Below, one piece after another: positions 1 through 12,400 of a stretch of 58,946 bases of DNA. The stretch's first letter is position 1, and every line of letters starts with the position of its first letter. The DNA comes from an uncultured Lachnospiraceae bacterium (GTDB lineage: Bacteria; Bacillota; Clostridia; Lachnospirales; Lachnospiraceae), in NCBI GenBank assembly GCA_947589095.1, contig CANQBX010000018.1, forward strand, positions 1 to 58,946. Reading direction: 5' to 3'. The notes beneath the pieces are model-generated. The model ran no database searches. It saw only the letters and a list, made by a program, of their open reading frames with translations, and was not told the DNA's origin. The position numbers and the translations under genes are program-made.

Positions 1-2
1 AA

Positions 3-443
3 AGTCAGGAAACGATCCGTATGCACAGAAAAAAGCTGGCGCAGGATGAAAAGCGCATCACTGAACTTGACCGGCTTTTTATCCGTATCTATGAGGATAA
101 CGTAGCCGGACGGGTGAGCGACGAACGGTTCGCCATGATGAGCAGGAACTACGAAGATGAGCAGGAGCAGCTCAAAGCCGAAGTGCAGACATTACAGCAG
201 GAAATTGAAGTACAGGAACGACAGATTCAAGATTTGGAACAGTTTATCAAGCGGGTACGCAAATACGCTGACCTAAAGGAATTGACGCCATACGCCCTGC
301 GGGAGCTTGTGAAAGCGATTTATATTGGAGCGCCGGACAAGTCCAGCGGCAAGCGGCGGCAGGAAATTCGCATTGAGTATGACCTTGTGGGCTACATCCC
401 GCTGGATAAGCTGATGGAACAGGAAAAGCAGGAAACGGCATGA
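3..443 (+). CDS. C-terminal part of a large serine recombinase (DUF4368 type), cut by window edge
   Basis: The reading frame is open to the left edge, so only the last ~147 residues are present and the true start lies outside. What is seen is a long charged coiled-coil (roughly the first 75 residues, rich in E, Q, K and R), then a compact C-terminal region containing YADLKELTPYALRELVKAIY and ending near DLVGYIPLDKLMEQ. This layout matches the C-terminal coiled-coil and DUF4368 tail of large serine recombinases (TnpX/Tn4451-like resolvase family) that excise and insert conjugative or mobilisable elements in Clostridia. The catalytic N-terminal resolvase domain is not in view. In such elements the recombinase is often the last gene, so the element end is expected shortly after 443. 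The next gene converges from the other strand. Family assignment is fairly sure; the element type is inference. Confidence 0.85.
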   Translation, partial: SQETIRMHRKKLAQDEKRITELDRLFIRIYEDNVAGRVSDERFAMMSRNYEDEQEQLKAEVQTLQQEIEVQERQIQDLEQFIKRVRKYADLKELTPYALRELVKAIYIGAPDKSSGKRRQEIRIEYDLVGYIPLDKLMEQEKQETA

Positions 444-520
444 CCGAAATCATGCCGTCCCTGCAAAACTTGATAAAACTTTCTTACGATAGCCCCGGTT
501 TCATGGGATTTCTCCACATT

Positions 521-550
521 TAAGGGGCTTTAAGGGGTTCTAAGGGTTCT
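521..550. repeat. Three near-identical 10-bp tandem repeats past the recombinase gene
   Basis: Three consecutive units are TAAGGGGCTT, TAAGGGGTTC and TAAGGGTTCT. They lie between the recombinase stop and the convergent protease stop, where the end of an integrative element would be expected. They may be recombinase-binding or end sequences; that is inference. No inverted-repeat partner can be checked because the other element end is outside the window. Confidence 0.5.
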
Positions 551-581
551 GTTGCCATTATTTCGGATTCTACGTGAAAAC

Positions 582-3278
582 TTACAGCCAGCCGGTCTTC
601 ATTCCCGCGTTGATGTCGATGTAGAACCATCCCGCGTAGAACGGATCGTATAGCCAGCCGGACGCAGCGTAGCTGTCTACGCCGAAGGCGAACCATTGGC
701 CGTTCACCATCTCCCATGCGGGGATCTCGACCGGATTGCCGTTGGCGTCGAGGATCGGCTGTCCCTGCGCGTCGGTGGCGTAGGTTCCCGCCGCAAAGGT
801 ACCGTCCGCGTACTGCAGTCTCCACTGCTTCCCGGTCTGTCCCTCCGCCGGAGTTTCCTCCACCCACCGGCTGTATCCGTCGCCGGTTCCGGTGACGATG
901 CCGGTCAGGGAGTTCACATAGCCCTTCTTACTGTCCTTCGTCGTAACGCCGGACGCGGACGAACGGCTGCTTTCTGTATCCGATGAACTCGACGAACCGC
1001 CGGAAGACGACGGCGTATCCGGCTCATCGGCAGGATCCAGGATCAGGCAGAGCGGGAAGTTATCGTATACCTTCATCGCGAACTGAAGATCGCTGTAGAC
1101 CGGCTGCAGGATGTCCATGAATTTCATTTGTTCATCCTGCATCTCCGCCATCCGGCTTCTCAGTTCTTCCATATATGCCAGCACCTCAGGCCTTTTCATC
1201 ACCTGATTCATAAATTCCTGCTGCTCTTCCACGGACATGCTGCCGATCGCGTTATCAATGGCGGCATCCTCATCCATTGGCGCGTTACCGGGAGTCGCCG
1301 TGTCGGGATCCGCCGTATCGGGATCCGCGTTGCCCGGGGAAGCCTCTCCATAGACCTCCTTATAGAACTCCCGCGCCTGCTCTATCACAAACGACGTAAA
1401 ACCGTTGTATTGCTCCATATATTTCTCTCTCGCACTGACCACCGGCTTCATATGGCCGGCGATTCCTGCCTTCCTATAGACGGCTTCGGATTCGGCTGTG
1501 GCTTCGTCTACGACCCTGCTCCAGTCCTCCCATGTCCCGGTTCCGTCTTCGGAAACGTACAGATAGCTCTCGCCGGGATTGATCACGCCGACGCCGTAAT
1601 AACCGAGGTCGCCGGAAAGAACCGACATGATCGTACGACCGAGATCGGAGGTCATCTGATCCATCACGATCTCGTATCTGCCGTCCCCGGTCAGACTCGT
1701 CACTACGATGGAGAGGGTGCTGCCCGCCGGGACGTAGACCGGTTCATCCAGATAGACGCGGTGATAACCGCCGTAAGGGTAATCCACCGTCTTACGAACC
1801 AGGAGCCTGCCGTCGCGGGGATCCTTAAAATCCTCGTTCAGCAGATACACCTCGTAGGTCGCCGTCGTATTCAGCGATTCCGTCTGGAAGGAGACGGCCC
1901 TTAAGGTACTGTCTTCCTGAATCGGGTATACATTGGCCATACAGGCCTCCTCGTCCAGCTGATACAGCAGGGTGGAGCTGTCGGACGGAAGATAGTCGTA
2001 CTGGCAGATCGTAAACTCTTCATTTTCATAATCATTCGTATCGAAATTCAGGCTCTCCGCATTGCAGAGACTGTGATCATAGTACGAAAGGTAAAAATAT
2101 CCGGTACCGTCGATACCCCAGTCCATGGCGTTGGGGAATTTCGCACCGTCCGCCTCGGAATGGCCCCAGCTGTTCTTGACGATCCAGGCGCCCGGTCCGT
2201 CCGGCTGCCGATATTCCTCGCCGGTACTCAGCTTCGTGCCGCTTAGGAAGTTTTCAACCGGGTAATCGTCGTCCCACCCCACGATCGTCACCGCATGGTT
2301 AGCCATAGCGCCGTTGGTCATATCCTCGTATGCGCTTACCGGAGTGTAGTGGGCCCATGTATCCACATTCAGATACTTCGGATCGACTACCTGTCCCGGC
2401 AGGGACTGGTCGGCGGCAAACGCGATCTCGACGGCCCGGCCCTCCATCAGCTGCTCCTTGATCGCGTCGGTACCGGCCGGGTTGTATTCATAAACCATGG
2501 TGCCGTCCCCGTTTCCGCTGTCAATAAAGGACGCGGGGGACGGAAGCATATAGCTCTCCTCCAGCTCGTAGATCTGATCATACCGGCTGGATTCCGGCAG
2601 GGACCAGTCGTCACTGTCGCTGTAGCACGTCCCGCTGGGATCCTTTATGCCGTTCTTTCCTCTATACGGAAAGTCCTCTTCGAGCATCGGACCGATGCCG
2701 GACGCGAAGATCGAGGTGGCCGCGAAGGGCGTTCCTCCCAGGTTCAGATAGGAACCGGACGAAGCAGAACCGGAGACCATATGAAGGCCCTCGCCGGCCT
2801 GCGGATCGCCGCTCCCCTCCGGGATCGCCTGCTTGGCAAACCAGGCCAGATGATGCTCCGACAGATCCAGCTCCCAGCCGTCGGTTACCGGCATGCCGGT
2901 CTCGCTCATGATGCTGGTCTCCGCGGCCGCGATCGCGGCAAAGCCCCAGCATGTGCCGAAGGGGTTCTGCTGCTTCACGGAAGAAACGTAGTTTTCCGGC
3001 TCCCCGTCGCCGTCCAGATCCGCGCTCCTCAAATCGAACTTCGCCGGAAAATCCCAGCCGGCCAGCGTAGCTGAAACGCCGTCTGCCTGCGCGGCCGGCG
3101 ACGCGCTGCTATTCAGAAGACTTACGATATCGAAGCCTTCATCGGTTTCCTCTCCTGCCTCCGCTCCGGAAGCCGGCGCCGCGTAAGCCGTGCTTACGGC
3201 CGTCACGCCGCCGAGCGGAAGGGACAGGATCAAGGTTAACGCTGTAAATACGCTCAGATCTCTCTTAAAAACCTTCAT
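582..3278 (-). CDS. Secreted papain-like (C1 family) cysteine protease with C-terminal wall-binding-type repeat
   Basis: Start chosen at 3278 because AGAGGAGG sits just upstream and the protein then begins with a signal peptide (MKVFKRDLS, hydrophobic core, AYAAPAS). The product is 898 aa. C1 peptidase signatures are present: Cys in NPFGTCWGFAA (about C110, preceded by the oxyanion Gln), His in NHAVTIVGWDDDY (about H328) and Asn in WIVKNSWG (about N369). A ~220-residue beta-rich region follows, then a helical region (about 640-750), a Ser/Gly-rich linker (about 755-780) and an aromatic/glycine-rich tail with GWFYIDINAGMKTGWL. That tail resembles choline/cell-wall-binding repeats. The protein ends mid-repeat, so the original C-terminus may be lost next to the recombinase-bearing element. 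Likely an exported, wall-associated protease; substrate unknown. Confidence 0.88.
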   Translation of the reverse strand: MKVFKRDLSVFTALTLILSLPLGGVTAVSTAYAAPASGAEAGEETDEGFDIVSLLNSSASPAAQADGVSATLAGWDFPAKFDLRSADLDGDGEPENYVSSVKQQNPFGTCWGFAAIAAAETSIMSETGMPVTDGWELDLSEHHLAWFAKQAIPEGSGDPQAGEGLHMVSGSASSGSYLNLGGTPFAATSIFASGIGPMLEEDFPYRGKNGIKDPSGTCYSDSDDWSLPESSRYDQIYELEESYMLPSPASFIDSGNGDGTMVYEYNPAGTDAIKEQLMEGRAVEIAFAADQSLPGQVVDPKYLNVDTWAHYTPVSAYEDMTNGAMANHAVTIVGWDDDYPVENFLSGTKLSTGEEYRQPDGPGAWIVKNSWGHSEADGAKFPNAMDWGIDGTGYFYLSYYDHSLCNAESLNFDTNDYENEEFTICQYDYLPSDSSTLLYQLDEEACMANVYPIQEDSTLRAVSFQTESLNTTATYEVYLLNEDFKDPRDGRLLVRKTVDYPYGGYHRVYLDEPVYVPAGSTLSIVVTSLTGDGRYEIVMDQMTSDLGRTIMSVLSGDLGYYGVGVINPGESYLYVSEDGTGTWEDWSRVVDEATAESEAVYRKAGIAGHMKPVVSAREKYMEQYNGFTSFVIEQAREFYKEVYGEASPGNADPDTADPDTATPGNAPMDEDAAIDNAIGSMSVEEQQEFMNQVMKRPEVLAYMEELRSRMAEMQDEQMKFMDILQPVYSDLQFAMKVYDNFPLCLILDPADEPDTPSSSGGSSSSSDTESSRSSASGVTTKDSKKGYVNSLTGIVTGTGDGYSRWVEETPAEGQTGKQWRLQYADGTFAAGTYATDAQGQPILDANGNPVEIPAWEMVNGQWFAFGVDSYAASGWLYDPFYAGWFYIDINAGMKTGWL

Positions 3279-3463
3279 CCATACATCCTCCTCTTGTTGC
3301 AGATACAGGAAATTCTGCCACAATTTTGCGCAGAACGCAACGTCGGCGGCGTGAAACGGCTTTTGTGAAGCATAAAATGCTTCCATACTGCTTCCGGATC
3401 ATCATCCGCCCCGCTGTATGACCGGGAGACCGCGTGCGGCAGGCGCTCCCGATCATTAGCTCA

Positions 3464-6400
3464 TTACTTCATGCCGCCGGCCGAAGGCGCCTTCTCCGGT
3501 GGTTTCTTCTCAGCGGGACCCTTCTTTTCCATGGGTTCCTTCTTCTCCGCGGATTTCTGCTGCAGAGCCTCAGAACGCTTACTCTCCGCCGTCTTCGGCT
3601 TTACGCCTCCGCGGATCTCCTCCTGAAGTTCCGTAGCCAGACGACGGTTCGGATTCGCGGCAGGCGCCGGATTCCTGTCTCCAGCCACGGTCTGCTTCTC
3701 CAACGGCTTTGCCTCCGCAGATTCTTTCTTCTCCGACGGCTTCGGATTCGCGATGCCGCGGATCTCCCGCACAAACTCCGAAGCGCGACGACGTTTCGGA
3801 TTCCCGTCCGCCGGCTTCTGCTCCTGCTTTACCGCCATGTTTTCCGCCACGTTTTCCGCCCGGGCACGATTCGCCTCCCTATAGACCTGAAGCCGCTCCC
3901 GGCGCTCTGCCAGCCTCGCTTCTTCCCGGCCCCGCCGCGCCCATTCCTGGCTTTCCTGTATGCTTGCGGCGTCCGCCGCCGGCGGAAGTCCGTGATAATA
4001 CTGCTTATTGTCGATCGGACACACCGGCGCTTTCGCATTCTTATCCGCACTGTCTTTGCCGATATAATACCGTTCCAGTTCTCTGCTGCTCCTGTCGTCT
4101 TTCAGAAGAAGATCAACCCTGGCGGCGATCTCTTCCGGTTTCTGGATGATCCGGAACCGATCCGCGTATTTTTCATTCAGGGTATCGATTACAAGGCCAA
4201 TCGACCCTCTCTGTGCGATGAAACCGCCAACGCCTATCCCGAGCTGATCCAGAATATATCTGGACACAAGCCTGTCAGGAACCGTATCGGCCTGATCGCT
4301 GCCGTAAACCTTCACCGCCGCATCAAAAATATTGTGCGCCGCCTCGATCGCCGAGTTCTCCCTCATGTCCGGATAGACGGCTCTTTCAATATCCCTCAGG
4401 ATCCGCGTCAGGTTCGCAAGATTGGTAAATTCCTGACGGAAGTCGGCGATCTTCTCCGAATCGCTGAAATCCATCCCATAGGGGAAATGGATGCTGACGA
4501 GCGCATAGAACAGACCGTCCATCGTTTTACTCACACGGTTCAGCTTTTTCTCGCGCGTTTTCGGATCATCGGGCTGCAGAACATCCGCAACGTCGGAAAG
4601 AAATTTCTTAAACTTCTTATAACTGTCGGTCCGCATGACATCCGGAACGTCGGGAGACATTACCGGATCAGGACTGTCTAAATCTTCCAGCCGCTCAAAC
4701 AGCCCTGCCAGCAACTTGTATTCATCCTGCAGTACGCGGCTGTCCTGCGGCGCCGGCGTCCCCGACCTGTCCGCCAGAGATCTTCTCAGATCCCCAAATG
4801 TCAGCCAGGCTTCGTCCGTCCGCCCCCGCAGGATACCCACAAGGCTCTTTCTGCGTTCATCGTGGCAGAGCGCCTGGAAGCCCTCTTTCCTCAGCATCTC
4901 GGCAATCTCGCGGTCCTCCAGCTTAAGGCCCGTACACGGCTGCGGTGCCGGAGCCAGCCGCGGGGCCTTGACCGGCTGCGGCCGCGGAGTCCGCGCAGGC
5001 GCCGATTGTGCCGCAGGCGTCGGCTGCGTCGGCCCCGATTGTGCCGCAGGCGTCGGCGCTGGCTGCGTCGAACCCGGCTGTGCCGCAGGGTTCTGCGCCG
5101 GCTGTGTCGTGCCCGGCTGTACCGCAGGCGTCGGCTGTGGCTGTGCCGCGGCCGGCCGCGCGCCCTGTATCCGGTTAAGGCGGTCACTCTCCGCCGCTGC
5201 CGCCAGATCCCGGCGCTCCTGCGCCTCTTCCTCCTGCTGCTCCGCAGCCAGCGCCCGGAAAAGCTGCTCATCCGCGGCCTGCCGGATCTTCTGGTGGCGT
5301 TCGCTTCTGCCGGACATATCTCCGTAGAGCCTCTCCGCCTTCCGGGACGGCCGCGTCTGGTAGAACCGCACCATCCCGTCGAACGGCGACAGATCGATCT
5401 GGATCCCCGCGACGCCGGTCTTGTATGCGACATTTTCTCCCCGTTCATTGGCCGCAAGGCCGCTCCGGATCATATCCACATGATGCTCGCCGCCCACCAG
5501 CACCGACGCCAGGATCGCCTTCCGGTTCGTCTCGGCGTTCTCTCCTTCCAGCATTTTCGACAGTCCGTGCGCATCGGCGTATTCTTTCACGGTCATACCG
5601 TCGATCCGGAACAGATCCGTCATGTTTGTATTGCTGTATCCCATCATCTCCTGCAGCCTGGTCGGGACGGTCTCAGTCCCGATTCGCGGCGCTTCGCCGT
5701 AAGTCGCCTTCTTGATGATCCCATCCAGCCAGCCGGAGGCGGCATTGAGCAGACTATTGTCGTCCTGTGTCCGCGTATAATTCTGCCCGAAGATCCTCTT
5801 AAATTCGCCCTCGCCGTCCGCATACAGCCGGAAAAGCGCATTCCGGATGTCGGCCCCGCCGGTCTCATTGATGTCGTCGGCCATCCGCATCCGATACGCG
5901 ATGCTGTCCGCCACCTGCCCGGTTCTGACGTCTTCCGTCAGCCGGTCGCGGCGATCGGCGCTCCGTTTCTCCTCCCAGCTGCTGCGAACCCGCCGCGTCT
6001 CCGGCCCATCCTGGCCCGCGGAGAGAGCAGGCGCGTTTCCTCCGCGGAGCGCCCGGTCCGCAGCGATCCACTGAGACTCGTAAATGCTTTCGGCCATCTC
6101 CGCCGTCATCGGCGGAACCGTAAAGCCCTGCCGCGCTTCTGTGGCGCCGACAAACCGCGGGAAATTCTCCTCTCCGCGCGGAACCGTAAGCCAGGCCCTC
6201 CGGTTAAAGTCCCGGATATCCGTCTGCAGCGCCATTGCGGACAGGATCTCCACGCCGTTCTGCTCCGCGGCCACGTCGATCCGGGCTCCCTGAAGCAAAC
6301 GGATCATAAATTCCGTTTTCATGCAGTCCATGGCCCGCTTCGGATCCGTCATGGCCAGATCCCTGTATTTCTCCCTGTACAGGTCATTGACGGAACGGCC

Positions 6401-9400
6401 TTCGATATAGATCCGGTCCAGCGGATCCATTCCCTCGGCCGACAGTCTGTTCCGATAAGCCGTGCCAAATACCGGGTCGGAACCGCCTGTGAACATCTGG
6501 TCGAACAGCATCGACGCATAGGCGGCTGTCATACCGTCCCCGGCCGGATCCACGCCCCGGTTCCGGTTCGCCAGGCTCACCAGATCCCCCAATTCCCCGG
6601 TCCTGGTATTAAACTGCTGCGGGATCGCAACCGTCACGGCCGGGTACGCGTAATCGGTCAGTCCCAAATCCGCGAAGGGCCGCTCCGCCAGATCGCGGAC
6701 CAGCTGTCCGGACAGTTCCCGTCCCGTGCGGCGGATCCGGGGACGGAGCCCTTGATTCAGGATCCCGCTGATCTGTAATGTGTTCTCATGGCGAATGCCA
6801 TTTCCGGCCACGATCCGCCTGGTATCCTCCAGACTCATGCGGAGATCCGCGATCTCCTCAACACGCTGCCCGGAAAGGAAGTCCGCCCTCCTTCTGAAAT
6901 TCTGCGCCTCATTCAGCCATTGTTCCTCATGCTCACCGACCAGTCTTATGGCGTACAGCGTATCCGTGGCCTCTGCGTCCGCCCCGTCCGCGGCAAAGGG
7001 CAGCTCGTGCTGCATGGAATAGCGTATCGTCAGCGTATCCCCCGCCAGATGTCCGGCATAAGCCAGCACAGCGCTGACATAGGGCGAATTCTCCGGCGAA
7101 TCCATGAGCCGCAGAAATTCCTCCTGGGAATAAGCGGGATTTCGCCCCAGATCCAGCCCCATAACGGCGGCCAGTTCCTCTTTCATATCCAGACGGCGTA
7201 CGCTGCCCGGCTGCTGCGGAAGGGTCTGCCCCTGCGCCGGCTCCGTCGGATGCACCATCCGGCTCACGCGGGCGGCGATCGCATCGAACGCCTGCCAGTT
7301 TCCGTTTTCAACGCCCTCCCGGAGCGCCTCCGATACTTCGCGTCCCGCATCGCGCTTCTCATTCTTCAGGCTCTCCGGATCGGCCAGATCAGACAGATGG
7401 TACTTCTCATCTTTGGAGAGCAGATACATCTGCGCCATGGAACTGACCAGCCGGCCCGCTTCCTCGTCGCTGATCTCGCTCCCGAACAATTCCCGCATCC
7501 GATTTCCCGCAGCGGTCTTGTCAAAAATGTAGTCGTCGGTCATATCCGGCCGGTTCCGGTCGAACCGCCGCGCCGCCGAACGGTAGAACATATCCTCTCC
7601 GTCGGTATAGCTGATCTCCGCGGCGCGGTCGATCCTGGCCTGCATCGCCCCGCGGATGCGTTCGCGCCGGCTCTCCTGATCCCGGTTGGCGCGGGATGCG
7701 CGGAGCGCGGCGTTCGGATCCTGCCCCCGGCCGTCCAATGGCGCCAGGTCCACATGGACGTCCGTGACCCCGGCCCGCAGATTCCCGGCCGCATCCATCG
7801 CCACGCGGCCGACCTCTACGATATGCCTCCCGCTGATGGCGATAGCCGCGATCTCCGCTTTCAGCTGCCGGTCAGCACTTGCGACGACGTCCGGATACGG
7901 ATCCCCGTTGTTATCCCTCAGGGCCGCGCGGTTCCTCCATAAGTACTCGGCGGCGGACACTCCGTCAATATAGAACAGTTCCGCCTCGCAGGTGACCACG
8001 CCCGCCTCCGCAAGCAGTCCGGTCTCCTGATCGCCCAGCCCCAGCTGCCGCCGGATCTCCTCGTAAACCGGATACGCTCTTTCCACGTTTGCGCTGTCCA
8101 TGTTTACGATCCTGTCATCGGATAACTCCCTTACCGCCGCATAATCCGCCCGCTGCTGCTGCGTAAGCTCACCTTCACTGCCGCCCGGAAGATGGATCAA
8201 AGGCGTAAAGTTTCTTCTTATGTTCCCTGCGATCTGTTCCTGCCTCCGGCCGCGCGCCTCCTTCGTAAACTGCTCCGGATAAATGTGCGCCAGACCTTCC
8301 TGCCCTTCCGGACGGGGTCCTCCCCACTGGTACGACTGGCGGTCGGCCATGGCGGCAATGAGCCCCGCCCGGTCTCTTGCCATGGCTACGGGCAGACGGC
8401 TGTAATCCACGCGGAGTTCCCGCACATTGGACCGGACGTTGCCGCTGACCGGATCGGCCTCCGGCGAAGCGATATCCACCGGGCTGACGCCTCCCAGCGT
8501 CGCGCTGATGACCTCCGCCCGGAATATCCGCAGATACTCGGAATCCGGACGGTAATCCGGCTCCATATCCGCGTACTCCGGTATTCCTCTCATATATTCT
8601 TCCACGGATTTCCCGTCAATATAGAACAGCTGCTCCGGCGCCCGGATCCCCAGAAGATCCATCGTCCGGCGGTCCGGAATATCCGCGGCGGTCATCCGCA
8701 GGATATTGGCAAACATCTCATCCGTCATCTCAAAGGTGTCCTGGAGCACCTCAAACCCTCTTCTGTCCTCTGCGGAACGATCCGGATCCGCGGGCATCCG
8801 AAGACGCCGGGTGGAGTAAACGCCGCCGGACAGTCCGCCGGGTCTGTGGCTCTGCAGCCCCCACAGGGCCGACAGGCACTCGGCGAATATGGGGCCGTCG
8901 TTGCCTCCGTATTTTTCGCTGGATAAAAGCGCCCTCTGATCCCCTATGGGCAGCGCCGTCGTAATGACCGCGTTTTCCGCCCCCACGGCGGCAAAGGGAA
9001 CCGCAAGCCCCCTTCTCTCGGGCACGGGCGCGGCTTCCCTGTCCCTGCGCGCATAGCGGATATGTTCTGTCCTGTCCCTGCGTGCCTTCGGGTCGCTTAG
9101 AAGATCGCCCAGCCTCCGCCTGGACTCCTCCTCGCGGTCCCGGATCAGGTCTTCCTCATCCTCGGACAGCCTGTGCGGCATGGGTCTGACCGGAACTCTG
9201 CTGCTTTCCGCCATAGTACCGGTGCTGTCATAAGGCCACATCGGTATCAGCTTCTCCTGTCCCGCCGCGTCCGCTGCCATTACGTCAATCCGCGCTCCGG
9301 CCAGCATATGCTGCATGAACCGGCATTTCATGTCGGATTCCATTTTCTCATAAGACCGTCTCTCGGGCGTCTCCCGGTAAAGATCGCTTAAGCTTCTTCC

Positions 9401-12400
9401 ATCCACGAAAATGCAGTCGTAGATATCCATGCCGCGGGCCGCGAGCCGCTCCCGCTCGGCGCTTCCGAATACCCGCCCGAATACGGGATCGAAGCTCTGG
9501 GCGGCCCACTGTCTCGCCTCCGGTTCCAGCCTGCCGAGACCGCTCTGCGCATCCGACGACGTCAGTTCGGCGAATATCTCTGCGTCCATGGCTCCCATAT
9601 CCGCCGGGATCCCGTCCGCCGCGGCGAACCGGTTCCCGGCCGCCGGAATGTGATCATGGAGCGCATCCGCCATGGCCACGAAGTCCTCAAGCCGGGAACC
9701 TTCCTCTTCCAGAAGCTCCTCAAGCTCGCTTATATCGTTTGCCAGGAAATAGTTCTGCCATTCCCCGGCGGTGGAGTCGCCCACTCCGTAGCGAAGCATC
9801 TGCACCAGCATCATGCTTGCGCGGTACAGTTTTTCCGCTTCTTCATTCATCCGTTCGTCGGCCGCCTGCCCCGGCCTCTGTCCTTCGCTTACCGGAACCC
9901 TCGCATTTCTCTCCAGATACTCCCCCATCTCGGGATAAATGCGCATAAACTCCTGCTCGTAACGGATCTGATCCAGCTCTCCCCAGTTTCTCCGCAGCAG
10001 ATCCATGCATCGGCCAAAGACTTCCGCCTGGGCTGCGGGAACCGACGCCTGATACGCCTCAAGGCCGCGGAACGCCCTCTGGATATCGGCGACTTCCCGG
10101 GCTCCCAGTGCGGAATGGGCCAACACGTCAAAGATCCCGTCCGCAGCCAGCTCCTTCTTCGCCCTGTCATATCCCTGTCCGAGGACATTTCTCGCATCCT
10201 GATCCGAAGAAGCGATCCTGCGGCTGGTCATGAGCTCCTCGTAAGCATCCGTAAAATCCCTGTTGAGACGCGCTTTTCTTTCCGCCGGACGAAGCTGCCT
10301 GAATTCCTGACGCTGGTTCCCGGCACGTTCTTCCCGCACTCTCGCTGTTGCCCGGACCGTCTCCTGCCGTCTTGCTTCCTCCCTTGATTCCGCCTGCCGC
10401 GCCGCCTCACCGGCGCGTGCAGCCTCCCGCGCTCCGACGGTCGCCTCTACGATCTCCAGGGTTCTCCCGAGCGAGCGCTGGCTCGTCTCCACGCGCAGAA
10501 GCGCGCGGCTCGGCGCTCCGTCATAACGCGGCACTATTTTCCCGTCAGGAAGTACCTTCTCTACCTCGATCCGGTCCCCGGCCAGGAGCCGGGTCATCAG
10601 TTCTACCTTCGCCTTCTCCTCCGCTTCCAGCAGGGAAGCCGAAGACGCATTGTCATAGCTCTGGACAAGGGTCAGCATATCGGTTCCGCCCACCCGGATA
10701 TGCCGGTAGGCGGTACCGTCGCTCATCTGCTGCGGACTGAAATATTTACCGAAGGTCCGGTCAAAATTGGCGGCCAGCGTCGCCCTGGCGTTCGCCGAAA
10801 GGACGCCTGCAGTCGCGCCGCTGGCGTTTGCCGCAGGAGCGTCCGCGCTCCCGCCGTTGGCCAGTTCCCGCAGCCGCCGGGCCGCCTCTGCTCCGGAGGG
10901 CTCCGCCGTCCCGATCTCCTGCGCGATCCTCTGCGCGAACCGTTCGATCTCCGCCGCGTCCGCTTCCCTCCACGCGGAAAGCTGCATGACCGCCTCGTCA
11001 AACCTGCGCTCTTCCATACGCCTGCCGATATTCTCGGCACGCAGACGTTCCACAAGCGGACGTATACTGTCCGGGTCGATCCCGGCTCGGATCAGCTCAT
11101 AATACAGGGTGTAGCCCGGCCGTTCCTCGGCTCCGCCTCTGCTGTCAAAGTCAAATCCCCGCAGCACCTGTTCCAGGGTTTCGTCCGTTTCGCCCCAGGC
11201 ATATCGAAGGAGCCCCTCCGTCATCTTCAGCGCTTCTTCCAGCTGTCCGCTCGCCGCCTCGATCATATCCCTATCCAGCGAGCCGATACCATCGGACTCT
11301 CCGTTTCCGAACCGCTGACGGTTGTATTCATCCACGAACGCCCTCTGTTCCGGCGTCAGACGTTTTCTGTCTCTCGTGCAAAGGTACTGAACCCCGCGAT
11401 TATGGTCGATCTGTTCAAGCCACGCGTCCATGCGCATCAGTTCATCCATCTCGCGGACCAGATTGCGGAAAACATCTGTCAGCACACGGTAATCGTCCCG
11501 GATCGCCGGGTCCGCCGGCATAAATTCCGCCCTCCGGGCATACTCCTCCACCGCTGCTGAACGCTCAGCCACAGCCTCCATATTCGGGACATAGTTCCGT
11601 ACGCTGTCCGAATAAGTGCTCGCGACGGCAAACGTCGGATCCAGTGCCAGGAACCGCGGATTGCGGCCTGCTATCTGATTTGCCAGATCCGTATTGGACT
11701 GCATGCCGGCCGCGACCGTTTCCCACTCCGGAACCTTACGGACGTACTCGGTCGTATCCATCATGTTCTTCCACGCGGAATACAGACGGGAGAACGCCCA
11801 TGCCGGCTGGGCCGTCGCAAACTGCGGCTTCAGCTCTTCCCCATTCGGTCCCGCGGCCGGTTCCAGAAGCGCCCGCATATCTTCGGCTTTCTCACGTATC
11901 AGTGGCTTCCCGTCGGGCCCCCTCTGCCTGGACCCGTCGGGCATCAGGACATATTCCTTCTGTTTCTTCCCGCCGTATGACCGCAGATACGCGCCGGAGG
12001 GCCTTAAACGATCCTCTTCCTCCGGGATCTGAAGATCATTGATAAGTTCTGTGTTCCGGGGCAGAACGCCGTCGACGGCGATGAAGCTTCTCACCTTTTC
12101 CGCCGCCTGCCGGTTTGCCGCGCTGCGCGCGTCCCGTTCGGGATCTTCCGCGGCCTGCCGGGCGGGGCGGCTGAGTTCCTCATTCAGCCACTGTCCCTCC
12201 CTCTCTCCGATCGCCTCCAGGGTCCGGCAGGATCTCTGAAATTCCCTCTGGGTTTCGGATCGGTGGGTAAGCCTGACCGTACACAGCGCGTCGATATCCT
12301 GCGCAAACCGCCCCGTCGAAGCAAGCAGGGCGCCGACGCGGGGCGAATTGGCGGGAGACGCCATAAGCCGCCGGAACTCATCCTGGAAATAGGGCTGCTC

